A stretch of DNA of 64,000 nt from Liolophura sinensis. Its lineage: Eukaryota; Mollusca; Polyplacophora; Chitonida; Chitonidae. The stretch covers positions 69,664,984 to 69,728,983 of the forward strand of contig NC_088300.1 in assembly GCF_032854445.1 (NCBI RefSeq), written 5' to 3'. Below are positions 1-13,318 of this stretch, piece after piece. Below the pieces are notes generated by a model that was given only the letters and a program-made list of their open reading frames with translations, ran no database searches and was not told the origin of the DNA. Made by a program: the position numbers and the translations under genes. Each line of letters opens with the position of its first letter. Positions within the stretch are counted from its first letter, which is position 1.

Positions 1-1211
1 GGCCGAGTTGTCCCATTATCACAACACCTTTCATGAACAGCGCTGAAGAAACAGCTTGTTCAATAACATTCTCCTTCGGTCACAACCCGACGCCATATTT
101 TCTTCTTTCAATCGATTATTACTTAGGCAAAATGTTGTAAAGGCTATAAAGTTTTTGTCATCCAAATCTCCAAGATGCAAGCATAATCCCCCGGAGCATG
201 GAAGTTCGTACTCGATCCTTTTTTTATCACGACTGGATCCTTATCGAGCAGCCTAAGGAAACAGAATCACGGTCTGCCTAGTAAAGTCCCGGCTTTACAC
301 TGCCATTTGCGATTTGCAAACAACCAGATCTGAATACAAATATATGTGATTACATGGAATTGTGGATCGGTGTAACATGTTTGAAAAGACTATTTTGTTC
401 CAGGAAACTTTCTCTGTCTGATTTACAGTAAATCATACATAGTTTCCAGTCTCAGACATATGAGACATGCGGCGATTAATGATGTGCCTTATACCAAAAC
501 ACGTTAACAAAAGATAGTGAGCACATGTTTTGTCCTTTCAGCCTTAAACGCCATTCGTCATGGAGGAACAAAGACACTGGCTCAGATTAATGTACCATGC
601 TGATCTTTCAGTCCTATTTGACTGCAGGGTCGGACTATTTGGGGCCTGCTTTGGCCTTAGATAAGACTGTTTAAAGTGAACATATCAGGGGATAAAATCT
701 TTCCACGGTGGCGCAAGTCACGACGCCCCACATGTGTTTACCAGCACTGTCTATATCCCTGAGGGATTGGATGGGGTACCATGGGTTGGGGGGAATGCTG
801 ATAAGTACATAGAGGTTGGCACTAGGGATTATGTGAAGAGGGCTCTGATTGAAGTCCTGTCACTGACATCACTGACGCTTGTCTGTGATGGAAAAGGATG
901 GGGATGATGATATATAGTCCTACTCTAGGTAAGCTGATTCCGGCGATCGTTACACCTATGGGGACAGACCAACATGAGACTTCATGTTGTTAATGTTCAG
1001 TGATGCTGGTTTAATGATTTTGACCCTAACCAGCAGATAATAGTCATGGCAGCACCTGATGCTGTTAAATGGGAAGTCAGACTTTACATACGGTATACCT
1101 GTACTAACTGTAAGCGAACAAATGAAGTCAAAACTTGCATGACAGAAAAGATGATTAACAGTTTTCACGATATGTTATTTACAATATTATTATTTACTTA
1201 TTTGCCCAAAA
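1..1211. other. Intergenic, nothing recognised
   Basis: Read on both strands: unique-looking AT-rich DNA with only short frames lacking domains or coding-type codon use. No tandem array or tRNA-like head was seen until the repeat that begins near 1212. Confidence 0.5.
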
Positions 1212-1672
1212 TTTATGTCAGCCAAAAGACAAGTGCGTTTCCTCGAGTTTCACTTTTGCTAAAGAAAGGCTTGGGCATTTCCCCGATTTGACTTCAGTCA
1301 GAAAAGACAAAGGTCTTTCTCCAATTAAACTTCTCCTCGCTTTTGACCTCAACTTATCCTTCTGTCACGATTTTGACATCAGTCTGGAGTTAGATCTTTC
1401 CAAGATTTGACTTCAGTCAGAAAAGACAAAGGTCTTTCTCCAATTAAACTTCTCCTCGCTTTTGACCTCAACTTATCCTTCTGTCACGATTTTGACATCA
1501 GTCTGGAGTTAGATCTTTCCAAGATTTGACTTCGGCCAGAAGAGACAAGCGAGTTTCTTTGATTTTGATATCAGCTAGAGGAGACATTGGTCTCTACTCG
1601 ATATGACATCAGCCAGAAGAAACATGAGTCTTTCACTGATTTATTCTCAGCCTGAACCATTTTTACCCTTCT
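1212..1672. repeat. Old ~40-bp minisatellite with a perfect 119-bp internal duplication
   Basis: Repeated motifs of the form TTTGACATCAGCCAGAAGA, then ACA and a GTCTTTCTC-like end, recur every 38-40 bp with heavy divergence (about 1212-1290 and 1529-1672). In the middle, 1291-1409 and 1410-1528 appear identical over all 119 bp. That is three subunits copied as a block, so a recent expansion sits on an old array. Confidence 0.8.
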
Positions 1673-2521
1673 GACCTCAGTCTGAAGAGAAATTTAACTT
1701 TCAGAACAAAAATATTAATACCGTCATCAAATGAGCACATTATGCCTTCTCTAAATATTTGCTGTTGCATGTTGATGAATGCACGGAAAGAGAGAAATAA
1801 CCTTCGCCTCTCTAAAATCAGATGAACAACTCTGTGTAAATCACACATGCACTGAGAAAACATGTAATAAAAGCTTAACATGAATAGAGAGACAGGCTTA
1901 TTACATCATAGTGTTCTTCACATTTTCGGATTGTAGATATTTTACGTATTAGTTGTCTCAAAGCTTGACAAGACTTATTCTCAACGATAGTGAAATGTTA
2001 AAGCTTATGATTAAAAGGTTTGGTTTTTACATTTGCATAGAGTTCAATTCTTCATTTGGAAAAGAATTGCTATATACTGGGAAGACAAATCTTTCCATTG
2101 ATAAATGAGCTTGGAAAAAACAAGTTTCTAAATATTGATGCTCCAGAGATAAAATTTGTAATTCACAACTTGTGATTTGTTATTAAGTTATTATTGCGTT
2201 TTAAATTTTAACTTCCACCAGCTGATTAGAGAAGTTTACTAAAAATGTCAGCTTTTTCAGCGTGGAGAGAAATGAGATGCAATGATCATATTAACATAAA
2301 ACAAAGAAAACTGGTTTTAACCTACAGATATACCGCGTCCATGTCATTTACTGCAGGAAAATGACAGTAATATAAAGAAATATGTAAGTTATACCTCCAA
2401 GATAAGTCTTTTTTCAGTCATATCTTTCTTTAGTTTCCCTAAAACCATTTTCTTTCTGCTATAGTACTTTTTATGTATCATTTAAGGCCACATTCAAACT
2501 TTTTTCACTACGATGGCGACC
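1673..2521. other. Intergenic, nothing recognised
   Basis: AT-rich DNA without coding signature. The 69-72 codon frames here have no features. Confidence 0.45.
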
Positions 2522-2690
2522 GTCAGTAAACCTGCGCGGGTCGGCATGCTGCTGACAAACCTTCTGTCGTAAACCCACAAGCAGGAGGAGCTGGATTCGA
2601 ACCCGCGACATCACTGGTCAGTGAGAGAAATATTCCGGCAACATGTCTGCTTGGGGCCGCTTCACAAGAGTGATCGCTGGAGTCAGGTGA
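2522..2690 (-). repeat. tRNA-derived SINE-like fragment (family C-like)
   Basis: On the minus strand, GTCGCGGGTTCGAATCC (2594-2610) is an excellent Pol III B box. It is followed by a body with a GTTTGTCAGCAG segment and an ACTGACGG end. The A-box side is poorly preserved and no tRNA cloverleaf is evident, so this is a retroposon relic rather than a tRNA gene. A related arrangement appears at 61600-61790. Confidence 0.5.
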
Positions 2691-4251
2691 TAAATGAATT
2701 AAAAAGAAAATCTTACTAAATGGGACCATCAATTAACCAGTCAAATAATTCCATCAGTCGTTTTGTTTTAAAGCGGTACCTTGTTCAGACTTAGAGATGG
2801 CTGTTTTTTTTTTTTGCAGACAATATCCATTTGGTTCTTGGACTTGATCAAAATTCACAAAGAGGCTCAGGATGATCTAACGTTATCCAGCCGTCAACAA
2901 ACCTTGGATTTGATGTCTCCTGAACCACAGGCAGGTGTTTCTAGCGAGGCATAATTACAGGTCGCCCGCCCAAGCCGGGACTCTTTAATCACGCAGTGTG
3001 TCACGATCCGAAGAAACGGTAGCTGTTCTCAAAGATACAACCAACCGCTCTGGATGCATGTTGCAGCAAGAACCAGGCATGCTCATTTCACCTAACTCGG
3101 GGATGAGGAAGTTGTCATTCTGGTGTCTGAGTGTTCAAAGGATGGCTTTTCTTCTGGGGACAACAGGTGCCAAACCCAAGTTAGAAATCCGAATCATCAG
3201 AAAACACAGTCTGAGAGAGAGAGAGAGAAAAAAAATAAAAATATGGAGAAGTGAATGATGCAAACCTGATGGACTGTTAGTTTAGTTCCAAATAGGCTTT
3301 TGATCTTTGCGTTGGAAGTCCCACAAAGCTCTGATCAAGCCAGTCAAGAAGCAAGATGGCCGCCGGTAAATCTCATTTGTGCTTCACAGTGGCAAAGGGA
3401 AAGGGAAGATAATTACCTTCAATATTTGAATCATACGACGGTATTAGCCTAATACAGAGCAATGGAGAATCTCCGCTGCACACTAAACCCATGCTGGCCT
3501 CATGAATATCAGCGCTTTCCTGGTGCGCTAACTTAGGTTTGTTAAAATGAAGGATTAGTAACATCCTCGATCGATTTTTTTAAACCTAGCTGCAAATTGT
3601 TGTTGTTCTTGTTTTTACATATACCATGTTTCACCGCTTGTGTGAGAAGCCAGTGGCACTGAAGCTCATTTATGAAGTGATACACGACACCTGACAGAAA
3701 ATTAATCAATGGGAAGGCAACAGTTGTAACTGGACACAACACGACTGGTATGCAGAGGTCGCGTTACAGTTTATTAGCCTTCAGATGTAGTCAGGGAACG
3801 CCCTCGTTTTATTAATTAACAAACTTTGCGAGAAGTAAGCTTATCACGCCAAACGAGTTTCCGCTTTGATCATCCCTGGCTGCATTCTCCGAGACACCCA
3901 CTCAATGTGGTCATATCAGGTCTGTTATATACGGCAGTCCATGAACCAGCCCAGACAACCAAATGACGTCACCACGGTAAAAACGGCTTACTGTAAACAG
4001 CGCTATTCTCGTTTCCAACGTGTGGTTATTTCCCCGGGCTTTTTGAACTAACTTGAGTGCACACATACCTATTTATTAAATGATTCCACAAGGCAGGCTA
4101 AACGCTTTGTTGACAAATGCATCACTGATTATATCCTTAATTTACTATTTTAAAGGGTTGTAGTTTAATGCTGTTACATGTATCAAACAACACCCTGAAT
4201 TGATTAATGCTTTTCCCAGACAGTGATGAAGATCAATCCTCGACATTCAGC
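2691..4251. other. Intergenic, short simple sequence only
   Basis: Contains a short GA-rich tract followed by poly-A (about 3213-3240) and a T-run near 2803. The segment ACAGGTCGCCCG at about 2958 recurs at about 15260, suggesting a small dispersed repeat. No gene recognised. Confidence 0.45.
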
Positions 4252-4466
4252 TTAAAGGCCCACGCGGGCCTCGGGAGGTGCAATACCGCCTGCGTCATCA
4301 GAGGAAACTGCTTGATTTATGGAACGATAGTTTTTGTAAGCCCGATAAGGGCTGAATATATAGTCCAGCCAAAGTTAACCCTTGGTAGAGGGGTCGACCC
4401 TGCCCTCGATTTGTCCTTTGTTTAAGCGACGGCGATGAACATCAATCAATAAGTCAATCAATCATG
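4252..4466 (+). repeat. Dispersed retroposon-like repeat with (CAAT)n-type tail
   Basis: A GC-richer segment of about 200 bp contains GGGGTCGACCCTGCC (B-box-like). It ends in GGCGATGAACATCAATCAAT followed by further CAAT repeats. The microsatellite tail after a conserved body is the layout of a SINE or LINE 3' end. I recognise this tail style from mollusc genomes, but there is no second copy in the window to define the unit. Confidence 0.45.
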
Positions 4467-7210
4467 CTCCCAATAAGAACAGTGCCTATCTCACAGTGCT
4501 TGTTGAAGCGCGTAAATGGTCGGTTCTTGTAGGCACGGGACCTGCGTATTACACCGCTTCCGCCATATCAATCTGTTATGGCGTCACCATGTAATAGCAC
4601 AGGCAAACAAATCCGCAGAAATTGAGTTTTCGTGTTTATGGTGTAATAATCATTCCAATCCAGTTGCCTTTTCGGCTTGTCTGCGGTGTCACAGAACAAC
4701 CGGATAACCACCCCAATCACCCACCTCGCCCAACCCAACCCCATCCCCGTAGTAAGCAAAACATATAACGCATTCCAATTTTCCCATTCTGACCACTTGA
4801 TATTTATTGTCTAAATTAGCAGAATCTAAAACCTACTAACGGCAAGCTGGGGAATTTAGACAGGTTAGCAGTGAAGGAGCAGAAATGGGCAATTCATGGG
4901 TTTGTCTTCTTTGTCAAACAGTTTTCAATGGTTTGTATTTACAAATGAGTTAGGCATGCTTTATGACAAAATTTCCACCATTTGGTGGAAAATCGTTAGG
5001 GAACAAGACAAAACAAAACTCATGTGTCTGTGTATAGCGAAGAAGTTTGTTGAATCTAGAGAATATACCTTTATGAAATCTTTCAGTTCGGTGTTAAAGA
5101 AAATGCACAACAAACCACTTTCTGGAGCATTACGTTTCAATGTTTTACTGATGTATGGCTAAAATGGAGAATTAAATCAATTCTTGTTTCAATGTTCTTT
5201 TCTGCTAACACATGTCCTAGAGCTATTTGGTAAACTGCGAGGTAGTAGCTATTTTCAAAGAGAATTGTGAAATTCAGTGTTATCAGTTTGCAAATAAAAT
5301 ATTTTTTTTTAAATAAGTCAATGTCGCACATCTCCCTAAAAAGTATCGGATGTAAATTAATCCGAGTACATTACGGTTTAAATGGCTGAAAATAGATATT
5401 TTCTTTTTCATTTCCTGGAGACGTAATTGAGTATCCAGGGCTAAATATTAAGAATGACTGATCGATTTGATCGCGTTTAGAATGATATATTGACTCGTTG
5501 AAAAAATGGAATGTGCACAACAAATTTCCAGATGGTAGCAAAAATTTGTCAGCTACGAGCATTATTCTTTCATGTGAAAACAGGGTCAATTACTGTCGTC
5601 GTCACATCAGGTTTTGGCAACCTGACACAGTCCAGTCAGATGTTAAAGATCGCACCTGCCAATCACAGCCAGACCGCTCTGTATAATGTATCAAAAATCA
5701 CTTTCAGTGTGTTCAACAAAATCATACATTTTGTAATATGAAACATCGAATAATCAAAAGTAAACGTAAATTGTTGAAAATTGGGCACCACGAGTTTACA
5801 AGCAATTGAATAGCATGCTGCCAATCTAGTCTGTATAAAGTATAGAATTGGGATAAGTGGCCAGGGTATCACATACAAATTGACAGTGCTCTCGTATTTG
5901 TGGATAGCTCATCAACATTAATCAGCGCCGATTCTATGGCACCTCCGGAAACTACTGTGAAAGGGTTGGGTGACGTCTTCAACATGGTTTACTTATACAC
6001 TGTTGGGAAGGGTTGGGCAGATGGCGCGTAATGGCGGCTAGCCCTCGTAAAGTCCTTCACAATTACCCGTCGACACGCCACTCGCGGATACCAATTAATC
6101 GATTTTTCAAGACAAATGCATCCCCTCAAAAATATGCACTTTTTTTTAACAAAATACATGAACGATGAGCTGTCCAGCAAGAAAAAAGGAAATGTCTTGC
6201 CGAGGTTTTCTTGTTATGTGGCAAAAAACCTTTCCTAATATGGCTGATGACCGTCTTAACATCGGATTCTCTGTTTTTACCAAAATCAATTCTTCCACGT
6301 CAGAGTTGTTGTTTTTTTCGTGAGCCCTCGCTACTGTGTAACTTCCACAGAGTGTAACACCAGAGATGAAGCTTGTCAGACGGAGTCTCCCCATTTGACG
6401 TTCACGTAGTGGGCCTAATTCTCTGACACGGAGTTGCATGGACTCAACCATGTAAGTACAATGAGCAGTGAAAAGAGGAATACTAACCTTCCTGTAAACT
6501 AATGCTCAAAATACCAACTGTACTGGGACTCTCCAGTGCCCTCCTTTCCTCCAGTGTTATTACGCGGTCACGAGAGTTCATCCAAAGGGATAATACGCCA
6601 TCTCTGATCATCAACTTTTTTCTCCTCTCAGTGAGATTCATGATGGCCGTTTTCTTGTCTTCAATCAATGCACAGGTCATACTGTCACAGAAATGTCTAA
6701 GCTGTTGAATGCAAGTATTCGTCGAAAATAGCGGATTTAGATGTCGAGTATTTGCGACTTAAACCAAAGCCGTGTTGCCAGGAAATGAACTGGTGCAGAA
6801 AAAGTCTTAGTCTCTTCAAATTTGACAGCAGGATGCCACTAGCTCCAACTGAGAAATTTCATAAAACAAAAAGACATCAGCAAGCGTATAAACTGATGAG
6901 ACATCTCTTCTTTCTGGAAAAGTCGACGAGATTGTATTTTCATTTTTTTTTCTCTTGTTGCCATAATATTTACTTTTAATAATTTCAACACATAACCAGC
7001 GCCTCTGTCTAGGCACGACTATATTTGGAAGTTTGGTTTTTGCATGAAAAACACCTTAAGTGTTTATCTAATAAGTCATGCCATGTCAAAAACGATATGA
7101 CTGAAGTGAAATTTCCGGAAGTGATTGTATCGTCATTCAGTTAGAATGAGACCCATGAACCACAATCCAGAAGAAGCCGTAATCTGTTCAGGTCAAAATG
7201 TGTCTATCAT
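4467..7210. other. Intergenic, nothing recognised
   Basis: Frames up to 101 codons (for example around 6146-6451, minus) lack domain motifs and coding-type codon bias. No tandem array or retroposon head was seen. Confidence 0.45.
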
Positions 7211-7460
7211 GTGTTATTTTAAGCCGTACTCAAGAATATTTCACTTATACAACGGCGGCCAGCATTATGGTGGGACTACACCGGGTCGAGCCCGGACGAT
7301 ACCCACCACCATCGGCATGTTGCTGGCAGATCTTCCCACGTACGGCCGGAGAGGAAGCCAGCATGAGCTGGACTTCATCCTACAGCGTTGGCATTGGTGA
7401 GAGGCTCGTGGGTCATTACGCTGCGCTATCGCACTAACCAACTGAGCCACGGTGGCCCCT
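7211..7460 (-). repeat. SINE family A, near full length
   Basis: The minus strand reads a tRNA-like head (A box GTGGCTCAGTTGGTTAG; the B-box position is eroded), then the body, then the conserved tail domain ending GAGTACGGCTTAAAATAACA. All the landmarks of the family are present: GCCAACTGAG-type head, CCGGCCGTACGTGGGAAG body, ATAATGCTGGCCGCCGTTG and ATATTCTTGAGTACGG. The copy is diverged, and it gives rise to several spurious short ORFs. Confidence 0.85.
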
Positions 7461-9123
7461 CTATCAATGACGTGTTCAATACCGTGCCATAAGATGTAAC
7501 CCAATGCGGTTACCATGGGAGCAGATTTTAGCAGCGAATTGCAAAAATTATTTAGTGGAAGAAACCTAGCACTTAGTTGGAAAACATGCCATAGTTTCAT
7601 ATTCAATTAAATATATATGTCCCAGACATATATAGTTACAGACCAAACGAGTTGATGTCACGGAGTGACAACGTCATCATGTAAAATGTTCTTGTTCAGT
7701 GATTTTTTTCCAAAAATCAGATTCCATTCTGTAAACAACGGTAATCAGAACGAACAGGAAAGATGGTGTTTTACTTTGTTTTTCGTTTTAAAAACTTAAT
7801 CTGATGACGCTTCTGCAAAATTGAATTTGAGACGATGTTTCAAGAACATTTCTTGTCAAGCCAAGAGGGTTAAATGAATAACTACAATTGACTGGTTGTG
7901 TTAGCAGTTAAACTATAAACAAGACCTCCGGTGAATGCAATAAGCTGTGCACACACCCATCGAGTAACACCCTCTTCGCTGGGGAAGAATTTAATTTCCA
8001 TCTCCGGAGACACAGAGTACCAGTGACATTCCTGATTGCATTAGCAGAATTAAAAGGGAATGTTCATCTTCATGGACGAAAATTCATGGGAAATCAAGTT
8101 TACTGAAGAAGCAATCCCCTCGGTGCCTGGACTCTGCCTGAATCGCATCATAGTGCCCGTTATTGCACATGTGTACAGATGACCGCCAGAGTGTCAAGGA
8201 CAGTTCATCTGCCAAACTGCTGCCACTGTTCTCAGGGGCCTTCATCGTCATAAGTTACAGGTATCGAAACCAATGGCGGTAACTGAAGTCGGACGAATTT
8301 TTTTAAATATTAAAATTCACCTTAAATAATAAGTATGCGACGCACATGTATAGGCTTGCAAAACTAAGCATTTCATTAATACTGATGTGGTCTTATATGA
8401 AGCTCTTACGATGGTATCCATTACACATGGTTCCGTGACAAACTACCTAGGTTTACCACATACGTATTTCGGTTTTTTATTCGCATTAACCAAGTTTTCC
8501 GAACAGAGTTTAAAGGTACTCAATAACTTAACTTATGTTAGCCTGAAAGACTGCTGCGAATTTCTATACTTATACTGCCTTTGAACACTTTTTACCAGCA
8601 GAGCTTGATGTATGGTGGGACACCAGGGAAATGATACTTTTCAAACCCTCAATACCACAGGCCAAAACTAAAATAAAAAATCCCGAGCAATGTGTCATGT
8701 ACCGCTTTAAATAAATAATTTTGTGCAGGTATATGAAACAACTTATTTAGAAGCTTTAATGATCTTTTCTGGTTATTGCAAATAACAAATTTGCTTGAAA
8801 GAATAAATCCAGTAGCTCGTAAAATGGAAACATAGTTGTTTTAAATAGTTGGAACAAACGGCGTTATGCTCGTCGCGGTGTTGTTGTTGTTGTTGAAAAG
8901 TCTGTATCGAGAACAGATAGTTCGATGGTATGATGATGGCCTTACCCGGCTTCCACAAAAGGACGTAACGGGGCCGGTTTTATAGTGCTTATACCAGCAG
9001 TAGCAAACGAGGAATACTCAATAGCTCAGATGGCAGAGAGCTGGATTACGGACATAGAGATCGGATTTTAAATCCCGATGAGTGAAGCAGCCAATTTTTA
9101 AATGGAATCTGCGAAATTAGTGC
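7461..9123. other. Intergenic, nothing recognised
   Basis: AT-rich with a short GTT repeat near 8880. No coding signature on either strand. Confidence 0.45.
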
Positions 9124-9215
9124 GTCGCTTGAACACCAGGTATACGTTGCTTGAACAACCTGTACGCATCACCTGAACACCTCGTATACGCCACTTGAAC
9201 ACTTGTGTTCCGCTA
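9124..9215. repeat. 22-bp tandem repeat, about 4 copies
   Basis: The motif CTTGAAC (or CCTGAAC) recurs at 9128, 9150, 9172 and 9194, an exact 22-bp period, with CACCTCGTATACGC-like spacers. Copies differ by several substitutions. Confidence 0.75.
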
Positions 9216-11800
9216 GCAAACTGGTGTGTACGTAGGATGAATGACCCGCGGCAAACAATGGAGCCAGTGTGTAAGCGGTGATCTTACATGACGTTGATGG
9301 GAAGTTGTTTACCTTATACCGACACACGGTAAGCTCGCGGTGTGGGTGAAAATTGGTGAGTCGCAAGTGGGAATGTCTATCAGTTACTCACCGAAAAAGC
9401 TTGCGGATTTACCTTGGGCATCCCGATTTTCTCCCACAAATTATTCTTTCACACGGCGTTAAGCCAGAATCAAACTAACAAAGAAATAAATTATCTAGCG
9501 GAATGGACACAAGTCTATAGGTATATTTGCCATTTGCCCATGTGTTTGCATTACCTTATCGTACATTTTGCACGATATACGAGTACAATTACCAAACGAA
9601 TTGTAACACTGGTATCAGATCAGCAAAACGACTGCCTACAACTAAAACTCTGAAAAATTACCCAAAACAAGGCAAGTTTGGAAGACATCCGAGACTTTCT
9701 TTGGGATCAGCTTTTTAGCCTGTGGGTCGATGGAGCCACTTCTTTCTAGGAAAACTCTTAGAGGGCTTGAGCCGATAGATAATTCAGGTTTTCGTTTGTG
9801 GATAAAAGAAACTGTTGTCTGAGCTACTGCTTGGTGTGGTGGAAGGAGACTCGCCAAGGGCTAGACCCGTGTCATAGATGGGCTACACTCCACGTTCTCG
9901 ATGAGAGCCATCGCCTTGCTTGATTTATAGTCTCTATTACATCTTGACTGCTTAGAGGCCAGTACTTTGCTTCTCATTCCAAGGATTTAAGATGTCAATG
10001 TGATGATAATTACGCCAACGAACAAATAAAGTGTGTTATCATTTTTCTAGTTCAATACATCAAAATAACGATGGTGGCAATAACATGTATAGATAGTACA
10101 GCTGATGACGCATGCGATGGCGATCAAGCAAATATACACGCCTGGAAATGTCCACACCGTTAATACAAGATCCGCCGTCATGGCATTTCAACAGAACATA
10201 GCAAACATTTATAGCTGTGTATGTAAATCAGAACGCTGTTCCACCAGTCCCTTTGTTACGATATGTGTACACCTGCTGATTCAGGAAGCCACAGTTTTCC
10301 CTTGCGGCAGATATCAATGGTATTAACAATTTGTTTGGTTTGAAACAACTAATTTTCTTGTGTCATCTATGTATTACAAAGCATAAGGCTGGCTGTTTGT
10401 TACTCCTACATATTACCTTGGTATATATGTTTGCAAAAACTAATTAGTGACAGCGGTTAGCATGGTGGATTATAGCTTAGTGTGAAACGATTTTCTGCTC
10501 GCTTCGTCTGCACACAGTGATGCGTCAAGCCTAAACCATAGTCAAGGCGTGGACAATGGACATGACTTAATTGGAATGGTTCGAAGAGGATTTCAGAACT
10601 GTAGATTTTCTTGTGGTCACGACAAAACTTACTGCCATGGCGTGTGTGTCGACCACCACGAAAGACTCCAAAAGCCGATTTGCCTACTCTCTCCATCTTC
10701 AAATCTCAGACGTACTTTCTCATTATATGAATTAAATAAACTGCGACTTTTCCCAATCACTACCATCAGTAAATCACATAGTGATTCTCTTATCTTTGAA
10801 GGGCAATATTTTGACGCATTTTCCTTAGCAAGAATATAATTGTTATGTCTAAATAAATAAATGTTGTTTTCAAATAGAATCCTTTTTGCGACAGCTATTT
10901 CTTTTTAATTATACAGATGCTATGTAATGGTATTAGCATCTTTCTTCTCATTTTAGAAGCGTTTTTTTAAATGCCAAGGCTTCCGTCTGTTTGTCGTTGA
11001 TTATTATATAAAGCATAAAGGCAGGATTTCACCTTGAGCTTTAGGGCATTCTACTTTGAAATCGCATGGACTGATGCCATTTCAGCGCACAAATGTGCGT
11101 CTATCGGGCTGTATGAATAACTGATGTCTCTTCTGAAGGTGTATAAGTAAGTGTACTGCTTCCGATCAATGCTGCGAAGAACTCGGTGTTTTAGTAGCCA
11201 CTGATATGGACAAATATTGAACTGGGGACAGTAGACAAAGGGACTGGAACATACCATTTGTCAACGGGTAACAGTAAAAGGCACGCTGACAGTGTCCTGT
11301 TTCATTCGCGACTATGAGCTCTGTGAGCCTGTCTGTCTGGTCTTTCTGCGTGTCTCTCTGTCGGTCGGGTGGGCGTTGGATGTGTTGATCGGTCGGTCAT
11401 ATTGTTTGACATCCCATAGCTTAACTTAGCGAGGGGCTTAAATACAAGACGACATCAACCTCATTAGGTTATTCTCCGTCTGTTTGAACCTCTAGCTCAT
11501 TCTTTGCCATAACCGTCAGGGGTAAATTTGGCCACTGTGATTCACTAACGTCTTAAAGACATTCTGTGACCAAATAATATTAAGATATGCAACGGTTTTC
11601 TCAGATGATCAAATTAACTAATAAACTTCACATGAATGGAGACCATAAATAAAAGCATCTAACATGCCCGACAAGAGCTCCACACCTTTATTGCTACTAA
11701 GGCCGCCATATCAGTGTATTTTGGTCATTCTTAAATATGAGTAATGGTTAAAAACCTTATATAATAATCATTATATATAATAATGACGGCGTAAAATGTT
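9216..11800. other. Intergenic, nothing recognised
   Basis: Frames up to 96 codons (10549-10839) have no domain or codon signature. TCTGTCTGTCTGG-type pyrimidine-rich sequence lies near 11310-11400. Confidence 0.4.
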
Positions 11801-11900
11801 TGTATTTATTTGATTCGTGTTTTGCGCCGTACTCAAGAATATTTCATATATACTACGGCGGTCAGCATTATGACGGGGGGTAGACCGGGCAGAGCCCGAC
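11801..11900 (-). repeat. SINE family A, 3' tail fragment
   Basis: Contains TTTGCGCCGTACTCAAGAA and CGGCGGTCAGCATTATG, then stops at GGGCAGAGCCCGAC. Body and tRNA head are absent, so this is a fragment of the tail domain in minus orientation. Confidence 0.8.
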
Positions 11901-12287
11901 TGCAAAGAAAATCACAACTTAGAGATTTTATTGTCATATTACAGATTTTTTTTAATTGGCTCTGCAATTAGTCAAGATTAGTCTTTGTCTAAAATTTCAT
12001 GAACAGAACAAAGTGTCATTACAACGTTGAAATTTGGAATAGCAGGTGCTCTTAGCGATTTGGGTAAACAATGTATTATAAAATATGCAAATATAGCTGT
12101 TCTCATCTGTATGTATGCATATTCAAAAATAAAGCAGAAGAAAAAACCACCACTGTATGGTTTCATTAGTAAAAATTGTAATGAATGGTATTCTTGGGTT
12201 GATGGTTAAGAAAGAAGAACAATGTGCCAAGTATTACTGGCACTGAAATGTATCCAGTAGGATGGTACTGATATTTGTGGTATATTG
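11901..12287. other. Spacer, nothing recognised
   Basis: AT-rich spacer between the SINE fragment and the 26-bp array. Two overlapping frames of about 60 codons lack features. Confidence 0.4.
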
Positions 12288-13318
12288 TGGTATTTATAGA
12301 GCAGATGGACACTGGTTGTTCACAGGTGCAGATGTACCCTGCTATTTACATCTATAGATGGACACTGGTATTTACAGATACAGGTTGACACTGGCATTTT
12401 AAGATAGAGATGGACACTGACATTTACAGATGGTCACTAGTATTCACAGATACAGATGTACGCTGTTTTTTATATATACAGATATACACTGGTATTTACA
12501 AATACATATGCACATTGTACATCCAGATACACATGGACACTGGTATTTACAGATACAGATGGGTACTGGTATTTACAGATACAGATGGACCATGGTATTT
12601 ACAGATACACATGGACACTATTATTTACAGATACAGATGAGTACTGGTATTTACAGATACAGACTGATACTAGTATTTACAGATACAGGCGGACATTGGT
12701 ACATACAGATACACATTGACACTGGTATTTACAGATACAGATGGGTACTGGTACTTACAGATACAGACTGATACTAGTATTTACAGATACAGGCGGACAT
12801 TGGTACATACAGATACATATGGACACTGGTATTTACAGATACAGATGGGCACTGGTATTTACAGATACAGACTGATACTAGTATTTACAGATACAGACGG
12901 ACATTGGTACATACAGATACACATGGACACTGCTATCTATAGATACACGTGAATGCTGGCAGTTACATCTACAGATGGACACTGGCATTTACCGATAAAC
13001 ATCTACTCTAGTATTTACAGATAAACATCTACTCTAGAATTTACAGATAAACATCTACTCTAGTATTTACAGATAAACATCTACTCTAGTATTTACAGAT
13101 AAACATCTACTCTAGAATTTACCGATAAACATCTACTCTAGTATTTACAGATAAACATCTACTCTAGAATTTATCGATAAACATGGACACTGGTATTTAC
13201 GGATAAACATGGACACTGGTATTTACGGATAAACATGGACACTGGTATTTACGGATACAGATGGATACTGCTCTCTACAGATACACATGGATACTGATAT
13301 TTAGAGATAGAGATGGAT
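12288..13318. repeat. 26-bp minisatellite, about 1 kb, with higher-order structure
   Basis: The unit is GGACACTGGTATTTACAGAT plus ACAGAT (26 bp), repeated nearly 40 times. From about 12640 to 12950 a four-unit block repeats with an exact 104-bp spacing (the start of the GTACTGG or GCACTGG unit at 12641, 12745 and 12849). From about 13000 to 13180 a distinct subfamily (AAACATCTACTCTAGTATTT) has taken over as a homogeneous block. Because 26 is not a multiple of 3, reading frames through it show a 26-residue cycle (VFTDTD, GIYRYR and WYLQIH motifs); these are artefacts of the array. Confidence 0.95.

Noticed and set aside
2594-2610. tRNA gene suggested by a perfect B box
   Set aside because: No matching acceptor stem, anticodon arm or A box at the right spacing. 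It fits a SINE relic.
7125-7606. Three overlapping frames of 79-113 codons
   Set aside because: They lie over the SINE family A copy at 7211-7460. The same peptide fragments (for example FHLYNGGQHYGG) recur at other SINE copies.
12410-12952. Open frames of 76-113 codons with repeating VFTDTD / GIYRYR motifs
   Set aside because: They are translations of the 26-bp minisatellite. All three plus frames show the same cycle, as expected from a unit length not divisible by 3.
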